In this document: positions 45,692 to 55,477 of the stretch, one piece after another
Layout of the letters: each line of letters opens with the position of its first letter
Position numbering within the stretch: the first letter of the stretch is position 1
From: Dipodascopsis uninucleata var. uninucleata
Taxonomy: Eukaryota > Ascomycota > Lipomycetes > Lipomycetales > Lipomycetaceae
Direction: 5' to 3'
Assembly (NCBI GenBank): GCA_030568195.1
Contig: JAJLTO010000006.1
Location: forward strand, 992,001-1,056,000
Length of the DNA: 64,000 bases
Translations under genes and position numbers: made by a program
Notes under the pieces: generated by a model
Databases searched by the model: none
Seen by the model: the letters and a program-made list of their open reading frames with translations, nothing else
What the model was told of the DNA's origin: nothing

Positions 45692-46711
45692 ATGAGCTCT
45701 TCATTATGTGGGCCTTCAACGGCTCTGCAATCTATGCAAAAGCATGCCAACACAGATCGCTCGCTTCAACAGGATCGAATGGCATCTTTCAGTTCACCGT
45801 CTGATCAATCTGTATCTTTCAGGCAGGACCATGTACACAAATATAGACAGAATGATATGAGAGCGGCAGATATGAGTTATGCCGCATTTTTGGATCATCA
45901 ATCGCCGTCGGCGGGTTCCCCAGATGTTATAGATGAGTTCGTTAAGCTACGAGTGTCTGAGGAGGAGAGATTCCGCGCAGCTTCAGCTCATGAACTCAAT
46001 CTAAAAGCATCGTTTGATAAGCAACGCCAACGTCAGCCAGAATATGAGCAGAGTATTGAAAGTCAGCACATACATTTAATGTCTGCTGCATCAACCGCTG
46101 GTCAGGTAGCTACTTCTTCCAGTAATGCCTGGCACCAGGATTTCATGCAATTCCTTGGTGATTCATCGGCTAGTGCGTCATCCTCGTATCCTGAAAGTCG
46201 TGCTTCTACTGCATTTGTCGTTCCACAAAATTATGCACCGTATGGGGTACCATCTGCCTCTCGATTTCCGATTCAAAATGTACCTTTACAAAGCAGAAAC
46301 AATATCTCCATGGCAACAGATAAGAATAAGGAGATGTTAGAGCAAGAATATGATAAAATAGAGGAATTAGTACGATCGCGATCACCGTCTGCTGATATAT
46401 TGGGCAGTATGGAGCAAGAACAAGGGGAAGAGTCCAGTGTGGCCGAAAAGGACGATGACGGTCTAGCTCTGGTGGCCGGTGATGTACTTGATTCTTTGAG
46501 TAGCAACCAATCCCAGAAGTTCAAGGACAGCAGTTTTCTGGCATTGATGCGTCGATTACATAACAAAGAAGTTGTTGTCCAGGGAAACAAGATGGTAGAA
46601 GTCGTTTCTAATGATAACCATGCCAACATGGCGTCTTCCTTTGAGGCGGCTAAAAGTCAGCTAGCGGTTGATATGCAAATTTCTCCTGGTGCTTGGGAAG
46701 AGACATTTTAA
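45692..46711 (+). CDS. PEX20: Peroxin 20, PTS2 import co-receptor
   Basis: PEX20 is the co-receptor that carries the PEX7-PTS2 cargo complex to the peroxisomal membrane. Single exon, 339 aa. The N-terminus SSSLCGPSTALQSMQKHA contains the conserved cysteine (Cys6) that is ubiquitinated for receptor recycling, followed by DRSLQQDR, a PEX20/PEX5-type block. A WxxxF docking motif (WHQDF, about residues 147-151) binds PEX14/PEX13. The C-terminal region KFKDSSFLALMRRLHNKEVVVQGNKMVE is the PEX7-binding segment. The middle is Ser/Gln-rich and disordered. Having PEX20 rather than PEX18/21 points away from the Saccharomyces lineage and implies that PTS2 import is present. The start is supported by the conserved N-terminus. 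Confidence 0.95.
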   Translation: MSSSLCGPSTALQSMQKHANTDRSLQQDRMASFSSPSDQSVSFRQDHVHKYRQNDMRAADMSYAAFLDHQSPSAGSPDVIDEFVKLRVSEEERFRAASAHELNLKASFDKQRQRQPEYEQSIESQHIHLMSAASTAGQVATSSSNAWHQDFMQFLGDSSASASSSYPESRASTAFVVPQNYAPYGVPSASRFPIQNVPLQSRNNISMATDKNKEMLEQEYDKIEELVRSRSPSADILGSMEQEQGEESSVAEKDDDGLALVAGDVLDSLSSNQSQKFKDSSFLALMRRLHNKEVVVQGNKMVEVVSNDNHANMASSFEAAKSQLAVDMQISPGAWEETF

Positions 46712-47084
46712 GATCGTCTACGTATTGGTTTATATCTTTGGATCCACTGTGGAAGGTGGATGAGCTGTTTTGTTGTGCATTATGGGCTATGAAAGAACAT
46801 TTATGGATGAATCATATTCTCTAGATTTATCCTGTGGATTTATTGGCATTTCATTTATTATCATATTAAAGATTCATTTCTATTGCTCTATTGCTCTTTT
46901 TATTATATCGTAGACTCAAGACCATGCCGTTTTAATTCGTAGTGAAGGTGTGTCGATGGAGCGTCTGTTTTTCAACCTTCAACCTTTTGGGACAATCAGA
47001 ATTTCTGAAATTTTTCTAGTTCCAAATCTTATGAAATTTTTCTATTCTACAATAATTATTCTAAAGAATTGAGAACAGGCAAAA
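46712..47084. other. Intergenic region downstream of PEX20
   Basis: About 370 nt separating two same-strand genes. AT-rich; nothing is recognised. Confidence 0.5.
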
Positions 47085-48144
47085 ATGAAGTTCAAGAGAC
47101 ATAAAATGTCTCCAAGACATAAGTACGTATTCATATTATAAGTATCTATTCAATTTCAGTGGTAGGCTCAAAATTTATAGAGATCAGCCTAACATACCAT
47201 TGCCATCTAGGACACAAGGATCTCGAGGTCGTCCAAAGTCTTTGGCAAAAGCTGGCGATAAGACGGCCAAGCCGACTACGGAAGAGCAAATAAATGAAGC
47301 ATTTGCAAAAAGATCAGCCCTATTAAAGAAAAAGAGTCTGAAAAAAAGAAAAAAAGAGGAATTAGGGGGGGACACGCCTAGGGAATTTTTACAATTAATG
47401 AGTCGAATGGATACAAAGGGCAAGTCAAAAGTGGATGAAAGCGACAAGAGCCAGGAAAGCAGTGACAAAATAGAAAATAAGAAAGATAGAAAGCAAAAAA
47501 ATGTCCAACAGAAAGCGATAAAGAAAGTGCAAAAGCTCAGTAGTACGGTAGATCTCAAAATAAGGCCTGGCGAATCGATGACCGACTTCAATAGGTAACT
47601 TGCTCTAATTATAAATCTTTTAAGTCCTTCATTAGCTAACAATATATGCAGGCGAGTCAATGAAGCCATTCCTATTATTCGTGCCAAAACTGGTGTACCA
47701 TCTGCTGGCGCTGTCCGCCGGGCTGAGAAACGAGAGAGAGCAATTGTAAATGGTGCCAAACTACCTTCATTGCTGTCGAAGAAATCACAGACTACTACTA
47801 ATCCTGGAGACACCGATATCGACGATGCGACTGCGGAACGGTTACTTGGTTTTGAAGACGAAGAAGACGAAGAGCGAACATATCTAGAATTTAAGTCGAA
47901 ACGTTCTCGTTCTCCAGATCCTTGGAAGTCGCTTTCTCGGCCACCAGCGCCAAAATTCGGAGAGGTCGCTGAGGCACCGCCTCAGCTTAAAGCACTTACC
48001 AAAAAGCTTCCAAATGTTCCGAAGTCAGCTGGTTCGATTGCCCAAAGAATGATATTAGAGTCTGAGAGGGATCGTGTTATAGCTGAATACAGAGCTAAAC
48101 AGAAGCGTAAAATGATTGGATCTGAACGACGTGATGAAATTTGA
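47085..48144 (+). CDS. Basic coiled-coil fungal protein, probably nucleolar (unknown)
   Basis: Three exons, 47085-47122, 47160-47594 and 47652-48144, give 321 aa. Residues about 45-130 are very lysine-rich and helical (KRSALLKKKSLKKRKKEEL). A conserved-looking core follows across the second junction: IRPGESMTDFNRRVNEAIPIIR, a block I associate with a conserved family of basic fungal proteins, some listed under a doubtful urease-accessory name. An acidic patch (GFEDEEDEERTY) comes next, and the tail is basic with an RSRSPDPW motif and a C-terminal helix rich in R, K and E. The first intron is only 37 nt (GTACGT...TTTCAG). Composition suggests a nucleolar or ribosome-assembly protein, but I cannot assign a function. 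Confidence 0.82.
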
Positions 48145-48373
48145 ACGCATTTTACTTGCAGTATGATGTCAAGTGGTTTTTTTCATTAAGGGCACTACGG
48201 TAATTTGTACGATAGAAAACATAAAAATTGTCGAGATTAGTTATTATTTCTTAGTTCATTCAGATATACTCATACAATAAATCACAATAAAGCAAAAGTT
48301 CATTTTGGGTGACAGTATATTCTAGTAGTACAGTTGCTGGTTTGCTGGACAAATTTGAAGCTAGGGTAGGCAA
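48145..48373. other. Convergent spacer before SCC3
   Basis: 230 nt of shared 3' sequence between two convergent genes; no feature is seen. Confidence 0.5.
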
Positions 48374-51300
48374 TTAAGATATTTCTGCTGTAAGAGATTC
48401 TTTCTGCTTATCTTGCAATGGCGAAAGCTCGCTGACAATTCTGTCATAAGTTGCACCTAAGACTTTAGCATTGCGACGTAGTCGAGACACGATTCCAACA
48501 CTTAATGATCCACTAAGGACACCGATAACCATCTTTCCAGTAAGCTCACATAACTTCAATTCAGATTCAATCTTAGCAGAATTATCAGACTCAGTTACTC
48601 GTTCCCTTTTTTCAATCTCATTTATTTCTAGACCATCTTCTTCCTCTTCCTCCTCAGAAGATGATTCTAACTCATCATTATCTTCTTCTTCTTCATTGGC
48701 ACTATTATTCACTTTCTTTGACTGAAGTTTTATTTTAGCAAGTTTGGCATACGAATTCTCGCACACCTGGAAAATCTTAAGGATAGCTCGCTGAGATGTA
48801 GGCTGTAAGGCTGTTGATATTTCGTCATATTCTACACTTTCTCTCTTCGTTAAAACATTTAGAGAAACCATAATATCTAGCAAAGCGCAAGCTGCCACTC
48901 TTCTCAAATTGATATCGGCATCCGACATAATGATACCTTCAAAGCGATCAACAGTAAGTTCAAGAGAGCTTTGTACGTTATGGAGATTGACAGTTGAGCG
49001 CGTGTCGACAGACTGTTTAACTTTCCACATGACGAAAAATCTAAGAGCCGAAATGGATGCTGTCAATACGTCGATTTCATCCATTTCTGGGGAATCAACA
49101 CGCTGAAGCAAACTGCACAATACGTCTATAAATGTAAATTCACTTCCTCGTAACTTCTGTGTCCACAGATCACTGCAGTTGGTAACGGATGATAAGCAAT
49201 TCAATTTCTCAACCGCATTTGAGAGAATAGCAGTAGTCTTTTTATTAAGCAAGTCAGTAGAAAGGTCTGAATAGGCTGAAATAGTATCGCAAGCTAGAGA
49301 CAGAATCTGATCTTGGATTTCAGAGATTTTAGGCTCAATAATGTCAGATAAAAACTGATTTTCTTGTGCATGAAGTAAAACTTGAATAAATTCCTGCGAG
49401 AGACTGATATCATCAAATTTAACGAACACTTTACAAATTGAATCAAATAGCTCTTCATAAGAATGCTTCTGTCGTAACTGTTGATATATACTTAAATCCA
49501 TAAATTTGTGAAATCTTAAGACTTCACAAGCCAATTCAGGATCAGACCCAAACATTTTCATCATAAGTGGGATATATATAAATAGCTTTCGAGATACTTC
49601 AATCCCAGCAGAACCTTGATCTTTCTGTTTCTTCATTTTCTTTGGAGCATCGGAATCAGCTTTTGTCAATGCCGTTTGAAGAGCACCTAAACCCAGGTCT
49701 AATAGGATCAATACTTGGTGAGTGTTAAGCTCAAGTGTACGACTAACTGACACAGGTATCTGTGATTTGTTAGATTCGCTAATAGAAAGATCGACTACTG
49801 AGAACTTTATGATTTCAGTCCATTCAGGTAAGTTCGACGAGAATTCCCACAAAGCTTTACCTGCAATCGAGTAGCGGGATTCTGAATGCCGCGTCACCAA
49901 GGCGCGTAATCGTGATGTAGAAACCGTATTCTGAGTAAGTGCACTGTCGTTATATGACTCAAGTACTTCCGCTATACACTTGATTGTCATCCAGGAGCGC
50001 TTCGCAGTGATCTCTTTGTGTAAATCAGCATATTCATCGCTATCGTCATCAGAGTCTTCTTGAGAAAAATAGCCTTCAGCTTCTTCGCCTAACGCAGACA
50101 GACGCTCTTCAACCATTTCTGTAATGTTTGCCATGAAAAAGGCAACAACAGATTTCCTCACCCGAGAATTTGTATCAAATATGAGAGAGCAAACTTCATC
50201 AATATCTTCTTGCTCTAAAAAGCCAATCGAGCGAATGGACTCAAGAAGTCCGACAGTAGCAATACGAACATTGTGGTCAACATCACGAATAGCCATTTCT
50301 ACCAACCGAGGACGAAATCGTTCGGTAAACTGGCGCAAGCCGCCCACAAAATAATTATCTTTATACAACTTGGACAATCCTTTAATAACTTCCAATCTAG
50401 TTGGCCCATTGGCGTCGGACAAGATCCATCCCATGTATCTTAGGTACTGCCCTTCAAAAAATATGTCAGGCAAAATTTCCATCCACTTACCAAGCTCTTT
50501 AATACACTCAGTTCTTATCTTAGCGTCAATATCACGATACCTGTGTAAGAATATTGTATCGAAATGGTCGTGTATCAAACTTGTTAATGCATCTATCTTT
50601 ATAGCGTAGTTATCCATCGTGCTCTGGAGTTTGTTCAGCTTATCTTGATTGACCGATTTCTTCTTTTGCTCATTTTCGAGAAGCTTTGTAGTCCTATTAG
50701 ATGTTTTTGTGAGAGACGCTACTGATTCGCATAGACTAGTCATTACGCTTAAAGCCACAGTAGTAGATGTTAATCTGAACGAACGTAAAGGTGAGCTGGA
50801 CATAGTTGTTATCCAAACTTGAATGCTTTCAATCAAAGATTCGTCTTCGTATATTATTTCACGCTCAACAGCTTTTTGAATTAGATTACTAAAAAATTCA
50901 ATCATATGATTACGAAACTTTTTGAATTCTGGCTTTTTGGAAACCATAGGATAATCAGCAAGTTGTTTCTGCTTAACAGCCTCTTGAATTTGAGCTAGAG
51001 TTTCAGCTGCAGAATCTTGGTCCTCAATATCATACTTTGTTATTCTCACTTCACAACCGCATGCCTTTAATATTAAATTCACGAGTTCTTCCAAAGAAGA
51101 AGATCTATCTTTTTCGTAGCTCTGAATCCAATCGACAGCTAGCTCATCTAAGGCTGTATCGGAATCTTTTAGGGCACCAAACAATGCATTATCCTCGTCT
51201 TCATTTCCGACAGAGTTATTTTGAGGCTGGGACGATTTTACAGACTTTGTTTTGGTAGTTCGCGCCTTTTTTAGAACAGGTGTTGAGATTCTTCGTCCTT

Positions 51301-51764
51301 TGCTCTGTCTTCTAGACGACGATGGCGTGAACTCACCAGAGTTATCGTCTGACTCGCTTGACGCGTTATCCGCATCGAAATCATCCATATCGTCGTCTCC
51401 CTCCTCCCTCCCCTCATCTTCATCTTCTTCCTCTATGATATCGTGTATATCAGATACCGACAGAGACACCACCCGTTTTCTTTCTATAAATAAGTTTTTA
51501 AGTTAGCATGGCGTATTTATTTCATATTGCTAAACTGTTTCACTTACTATTAGCTGACAAGCGCGACGATGACCTTGCGCGACGAACAGCGTCCGCAATG
51601 ATTGAAGCAGAAGCAGAATCTGACTGTTCATCATCCGATATATCGGATAAACTACTTCTTGAGGATGATGAAGCTCGTGAAGCTGAACGTAGAGAGGGCT
51701 TTGACATTGTATTCTTGGTCAATGAGGTGCGCGTTACGCGAGATTCAGACGTCCGTACAGGCAT
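48374..51764 (-). CDS. IRR1: Cohesin subunit SCC3/IRR1 (STAG family)
   Basis: SCC3/STAG is the HEAT-repeat subunit that clamps cohesin onto DNA through Scc1. Two exons, 51764-51548 and 51483-48374, with a 64-nt intron, give 1108 aa (yeast 1150). The N-terminal 120 residues are disordered, with Ser/Arg, a long acidic run (IIEEEDEDEGREEGDDDMDD in the second exon) and Lys-rich patches. The STAG/SCD region follows: LFGALKDSD, AVDWIQSYEKD, and the conserved stromalin domain around FLHRYRDIDAKIRTECIKELGKWMEILPD and YLRYMGWILSD. Alpha-helical repeats run to the C-terminus, interrupted near residue 1000 by another acidic stretch. The start is the first ATG in a Ser-rich exon whose frame is closed upstream; an internal Met 20 codons on is also possible. 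Confidence 0.95.
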
Positions 51765-52268
51765 GTTAAATCATACCCAAGTCGGATCAAAAGAACAACT
51801 CTCAAGACCATCCAGTGAGTGCCAGTCGTATCGCTATGATATATCTTAAATAAGATGATGTTGATTTAATAAACTTGCCCAAAATACTACAATTTATATC
51901 TAGAGATTTCATAAGAAAATTCCTATGATCAAAGCAGTCGCACTAATAGCTCCACGTTTGTTTGTTCAGTCGCGACACAACGCGTCAGATGTTAGGGTTA
52001 TTCCGCCACATTTGTTGTATACGAGGTGGATGCACATTGAGGCAAGCAGATGATACTATTCTATGAGTTTTCCATAGAAAAAGGACATAAAAGTTATTAG
52101 TAACCTATATATCTCTCTATACAGTAGCTATTACGATCTCGCTTGCGTAGGCGATACGTTTAATAACAAGAATCTTACCCAATCTCTGTCAACATGCTTT
52201 TATCAATAGTACCCTAACCATAGTATGTATAGTGTGGTAGAATAATCCCTTGCCTGTTAAATATAGTG
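51765..52268. other. Upstream region of SCC3
   Basis: About 500 nt between SCC3 and tRNA-Phe. It contains one ACGCGT core (listed separately). No gene is seen. Confidence 0.5.
51980..51985 (-). promoter_or_regulatory. MCB-like ACGCGT core upstream of SCC3
   Basis: ACGCGT lies 216 nt before the SCC3 start, within GACACAACGCGTCAG. Cohesin genes are G1/S-expressed MBF targets in yeasts. Chance occurrence is not negligible; candidate only. Confidence 0.35.
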
Positions 52269-52361
52269 GCGGGGTTAGCTCAGTTGGGAGAGCGTCAGAC
52301 TGAAGTCTCACTTTGGTATCTTGAAATCTGAAGGTCCTGTGTTCGATCCACAGACATCGCA
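52269..52361 (+). tRNA. tRNA-Phe(GAA) with intron
   Basis: 93-nt gene, nearly the same as yeast tRNA-Phe over the D arm (TTAGCTCAGTTGGGAGAGCG) and the T arm (TCCTGTGTTCGATCCACAGA). The anticodon GAA at 52302-52304 lies in a CTGAAG loop closed by TCAGA/TCTGA. An intron of about 20 nt (52306-52325) follows position 37. The acceptor stem GCGGGGT/ACATCGC has one G-A mismatch at the fifth pair and one G-T pair. A T5 terminator follows at 52367-52371. Confidence 0.95.
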
Positions 52362-53033
52362 ATATATTTTTGCAGATGTTTGCACACATCTTTTTTAAGG
52401 TAGTTTGCTACGAATTGTACTTTTTGGATGAATGTCTCTTTTAAGATAGTAGACTCCAGAAAATCACTGAGTTTTTTAATGTAGCGATTCGTACCTAGAA
52501 TATGAGTTACAGGTCGATAACAGGTAATTAAATGGAAAATCTTTAGGTATTAGCAAGAATATTTATAGTATAGAGAGAAATCGAGTCATAGATTGGCTAT
52601 GGAAATATACACAATGAAAAATAATATGATTTCCATTTAATAATGATAAACACATACTATTTCTAATGATGCTTGCATAATACTCTGCCCGAATTTATTT
52701 TAGGCTACGAATTTCTAGAAGAAGAGCTGCAAGTACAATTATATAATACTTTTTCTTGAGAGAAAATGTGAGTTTAGTAACAAAATATATTGCTGATCTG
52801 TAAAGCAAAACAAGCACCGATTACTGATTGCTCTACACTAACAGTGTAAATGAAGTTCAAATAATAAAGCAAGCATCTCAAACACACCTATAAATATAAC
52901 AACTAAGGAAACGAATCATTATAACTAAAACCCAACAAATTTCAACCAGATAGAAAAGATATTTCATTGCATAATTAATATATAAGTATACGCTAGTATA
53001 TCAAGATACACTGAGGTGATACAGAAACAAAAT
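52362..53033. other. Intergenic region between tRNA-Phe and xanthine dioxygenase
   Basis: About 670 nt, very AT-rich, including the dioxygenase 3' region. Nothing else is seen. Confidence 0.5.
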
Positions 53034-54176
53034 CTACTTTTTGCAGACAGGATCATTTCCACTGGCAATGTTGCATTGGTGCATTAGACGTGTTCCATCG
53101 GGCTCAAACTGACCTGTAACAGAGTGCCAAACTCCACGGTTGAAGAAGATGACCAGATCGCCTTCCTGCCAGTTGTGGAGATAGATCTTATCAGGAGATA
53201 TGTTGGGTCTCATGAGACGGTGAATGACCTTGCGAGCTTCCTCTAACTCAATAATACCATCAGGAGTCTCAAGCTTCCAGATGCAACAACCATGAACCTG
53301 CATGTGATGCTTTCCAGTGACAGGGTTGGTCCAAACTAGAGGAAGCTTCTTGACTTTGCTCTCCTCCCACTCTGGAAGCTCATTCAAAGGCAACTCCTTG
53401 CCTTCAGAGACAATAGTCAAGCCATCAGAAGTAGCTCCAGTAGGAGAAATAAAGATGTACGGGTGTGGAGCATAGACAACTGTTGTATTCAAAGCAAACT
53501 GCTTATCCTCGTCGGAAAGATTCTCAAAGGCAATCGCACCCGAAGCAAAAGCGGTAGCAGCAACATCGCTCTCAGCAACATCGCCAGTATCTTCGTATAA
53601 GATCTTCTGCTTCTGACCAGTCGGGCACTCGATTCCAAGAAGAGTGGTCACGACTGGAGGAGCAAGGCCATAAAGGGCAGAGTCAATATGCCATCTGTAG
53701 AACCTAGTATATCCCTCTGCCATCTCCTGATCGGAAAGTGGATTGCGGTGGAAACTCATATGAACTGGATGACGCAGTTCGAGCTTCTCAACACCCTCAT
53801 GCCCATTGTGGGGACCCTGACCAAGAATCTGAACTTGAGGTTGCGAAGGAACCGTATGGCCGTCGCGCTTGAGGACAGACTTCTCATGTCGGAACTCCTT
53901 GGAGTGGCCATAGTGGCCATCACACGAGGGATCGAATCGCTTTGTGAGCTGGTACTGGGAAGAGGCTGGAATGTCTTTCTGGTTTGGAATCACAACGACA
54001 AGATGCTCATGGACCGCCTTGTAAAGTCTCTGAAAATCTTCATCGTTCAGTTTTGAGGGATCCTGGACACCTTCTGGGAGTGTGATAACAGCGCCAAATA
54101 GGCTGTTCTCGAGAGGGCGAATTTCTAAATGATTTGGGCCGGTAGTGCTAGTACTGATAGTAGAAGTGACTGACAT
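53034..54176 (-). CDS. xanA: Alpha-ketoglutarate-dependent xanthine dioxygenase (XanA-like, TauD fold)
   Basis: Single exon, 380 aa. XanA oxidises xanthine to uric acid with Fe(II), oxygen and 2-oxoglutarate, replacing molybdenum xanthine dehydrogenase in several fungi and yeasts. The TauD-family iron triad is present: H163 and D165 in RFYRWHIDSALYG and the distal H351 in GVWHSVTG, with R363 in GTRLMHQ to bind 2-oxoglutarate. The spacing between H163 and H351 (188 residues) is close to that of Aspergillus XanA. The PPVVTTL block, the NPVTGKHHMQVHGCCIW strand and the RPNISPDKIYLHNWQEGDLVIFFN segment fit the same subfamily rather than taurine or sulfonate dioxygenases. No targeting signal is seen, so it is cytosolic. 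Upstream sites suggest purine and nitrogen control. Confidence 0.88.
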   Translation of the reverse strand: MSVTSTISTSTTGPNHLEIRPLENSLFGAVITLPEGVQDPSKLNDEDFQRLYKAVHEHLVVVIPNQKDIPASSQYQLTKRFDPSCDGHYGHSKEFRHEKSVLKRDGHTVPSQPQVQILGQGPHNGHEGVEKLELRHPVHMSFHRNPLSDQEMAEGYTRFYRWHIDSALYGLAPPVVTTLLGIECPTGQKQKILYEDTGDVAESDVAATAFASGAIAFENLSDEDKQFALNTTVVYAPHPYIFISPTGATSDGLTIVSEGKELPLNELPEWEESKVKKLPLVWTNPVTGKHHMQVHGCCIWKLETPDGIIELEEARKVIHRLMRPNISPDKIYLHNWQEGDLVIFFNRGVWHSVTGQFEPDGTRLMHQCNIASGNDPVCKK

Positions 54177-54245
54177 TTTGTAATTTTGTGTATAGTTCTT
54201 AGAGCTGTAAACTTTTGTTGTATGCTATAGTATTTTTTGAGAGCT

Positions 54246-54436
54246 TGATAATAGGTTTGTATCTCCAGCCAAGGCAGATTGCTCTGATAAACACGCTTGT
54301 TTGCTATATAACTAATCGCTAGGATAGATGACGATTTCCCGCGTATACTAATACTCTGCGAGATCGGGATTATTTGATGGTGATAAAAGAGAATCCAAAT
54401 GCTACCCCGAGCATATATTTATATTTATGATTATCA
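54246..54436. promoter_or_regulatory. Cluster of four TGATAA (GATA-factor) sites
   Basis: TGATAA occurs at 54246-54251, 54285-54290 and 54381-54386, and as TTATCA at 54431-54436, all 70-260 nt upstream of the xanthine dioxygenase ATG. This hexamer is the preferred site of AreA/Gln3-type GATA factors that turn on nitrogen-source genes. Four copies in 190 bp is well above base-composition expectation (my estimate is about 0.3 in 260 bp). Confidence 0.55.
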
Positions 54437-54650
54437 AATGTCAATAAAAACCGGTACCGTTATTTGATACATCTAAAGACGCGTTCAGGAAGTTAAAATG
54501 GTTCTGATCTGGACAAATACCGAGACAAGTCATACAAAGTAGTAGCATAGACTCTCATTTTCAGAAAATCCACTTTCCTCTTGGAAGAGCTTTCTCATAC
54601 TAACGAGCCGCATCAACTTAGTGCGAGTCATCTGCCGCACGGATCGCAGA

Positions 54651-54664
54651 TCGGACGAGGCCGA
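54651..54664. promoter_or_regulatory. UaY/Ppr1-type palindrome TCGG-N6-CCGA
   Basis: The sequence is TCGGACGAGGCCGA, an exact TCGG-N6-CCGA palindrome, 475 nt upstream of the dioxygenase ATG. This is the known target of UaY, the purine-pathway activator that controls xanA in Aspergillus, and of its zinc-cluster relative Ppr1. A related but not exact CGG-N5-CCG lies about 55 nt further upstream. Confidence 0.6.
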
Positions 54665-55477
54665 CAAGCCGCACATCCCTGTCAGGCGATCTCCGAAAGT
54701 CTCATTCAGGCCGGCACGACCGAGCAACCGCCTCGAAATACATGACAGGAGTAAGATTTCTTTAGAAAGCAGGAGAACAAGAGTCCACTAACGGGAAAAC
54801 AACTATATACCAAACGTAACTATCAGAAATAAGCGACTACGATAAGCTTACAAACAGGACCTAATTATCCGAAATTCGGTTCATGCTCTACACAGCATCG
54901 GGAAGATCGAGTTGTATCAACTGTCCCTTCCAGATAGCCGAAAGCCGAGAGCCAGAACACCAGCCAGCTTAGTGAACTGATCCCAAGTTAAATTGGGCGT
55001 CGATAAGAGGTGAGTTGAACGGCCAGAGTAGTGGCATGAACGCATTGTCGTGATGTGCCTTTGATGATTTTTTTGCTCTTTGAGAGCTCAAAAGTTGAAG
55101 CTAATACTCATAGATTTAGGTCGAGTGCACCATTATCGAGAAAAGTGTGCATATCTAGTTCGTCAGCCATACAGGTATAATTGACAGCTGATTATCTAAT
55201 ACCGTTAGCATATCCTACACTTCTAATACTTTAGAATTTAACTATACGAGCTAAAATACAATAAGAATCAACAAGCCAGTGAAACGGTAAGAGGCTTTAC
55301 CCAACTTGGTCTTGAATTGAAAGAGTCCGTCCTTCGTTCTTTGGCGGTTCTTTCCAGCAACTCCTACTATAATTAGTTTGTCTATCGGCTCGGATGCTCT
55401 TGTTATCGTCTGACTGCGGACGAATAGATTATAAGTTGACATATCATCACTCTTTAAGAATCCGGAATTGAGTAACA

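Larger units (their letters stand above)
54177..55477. other. Regulatory region between xanthine dioxygenase and the four-TM gene
   Basis: About 1.3 kb without a convincing gene. 54177-54440 has four TGATAA motifs. 54600-54730 is GC-rich and contains a TCGG-N6-CCGA palindrome. An ACGCGT lies at 54479-54484. A minus-strand frame (54530-54727) across the GC-rich part has no recognisable content. Confidence 0.5.

Noticed and set aside
51508-51849. 113-codon plus-strand frame over the SCC3 5' end
   Set aside because: It is an antisense shadow of SCC3 exon 1, intron and upstream DNA.
54530-54727. 65-codon minus-strand frame in the GC-rich part of the xanthine dioxygenase upstream region
   Set aside because: Explained better as regulatory DNA with CGG/CCG elements; no motif or conservation visible in the frame.
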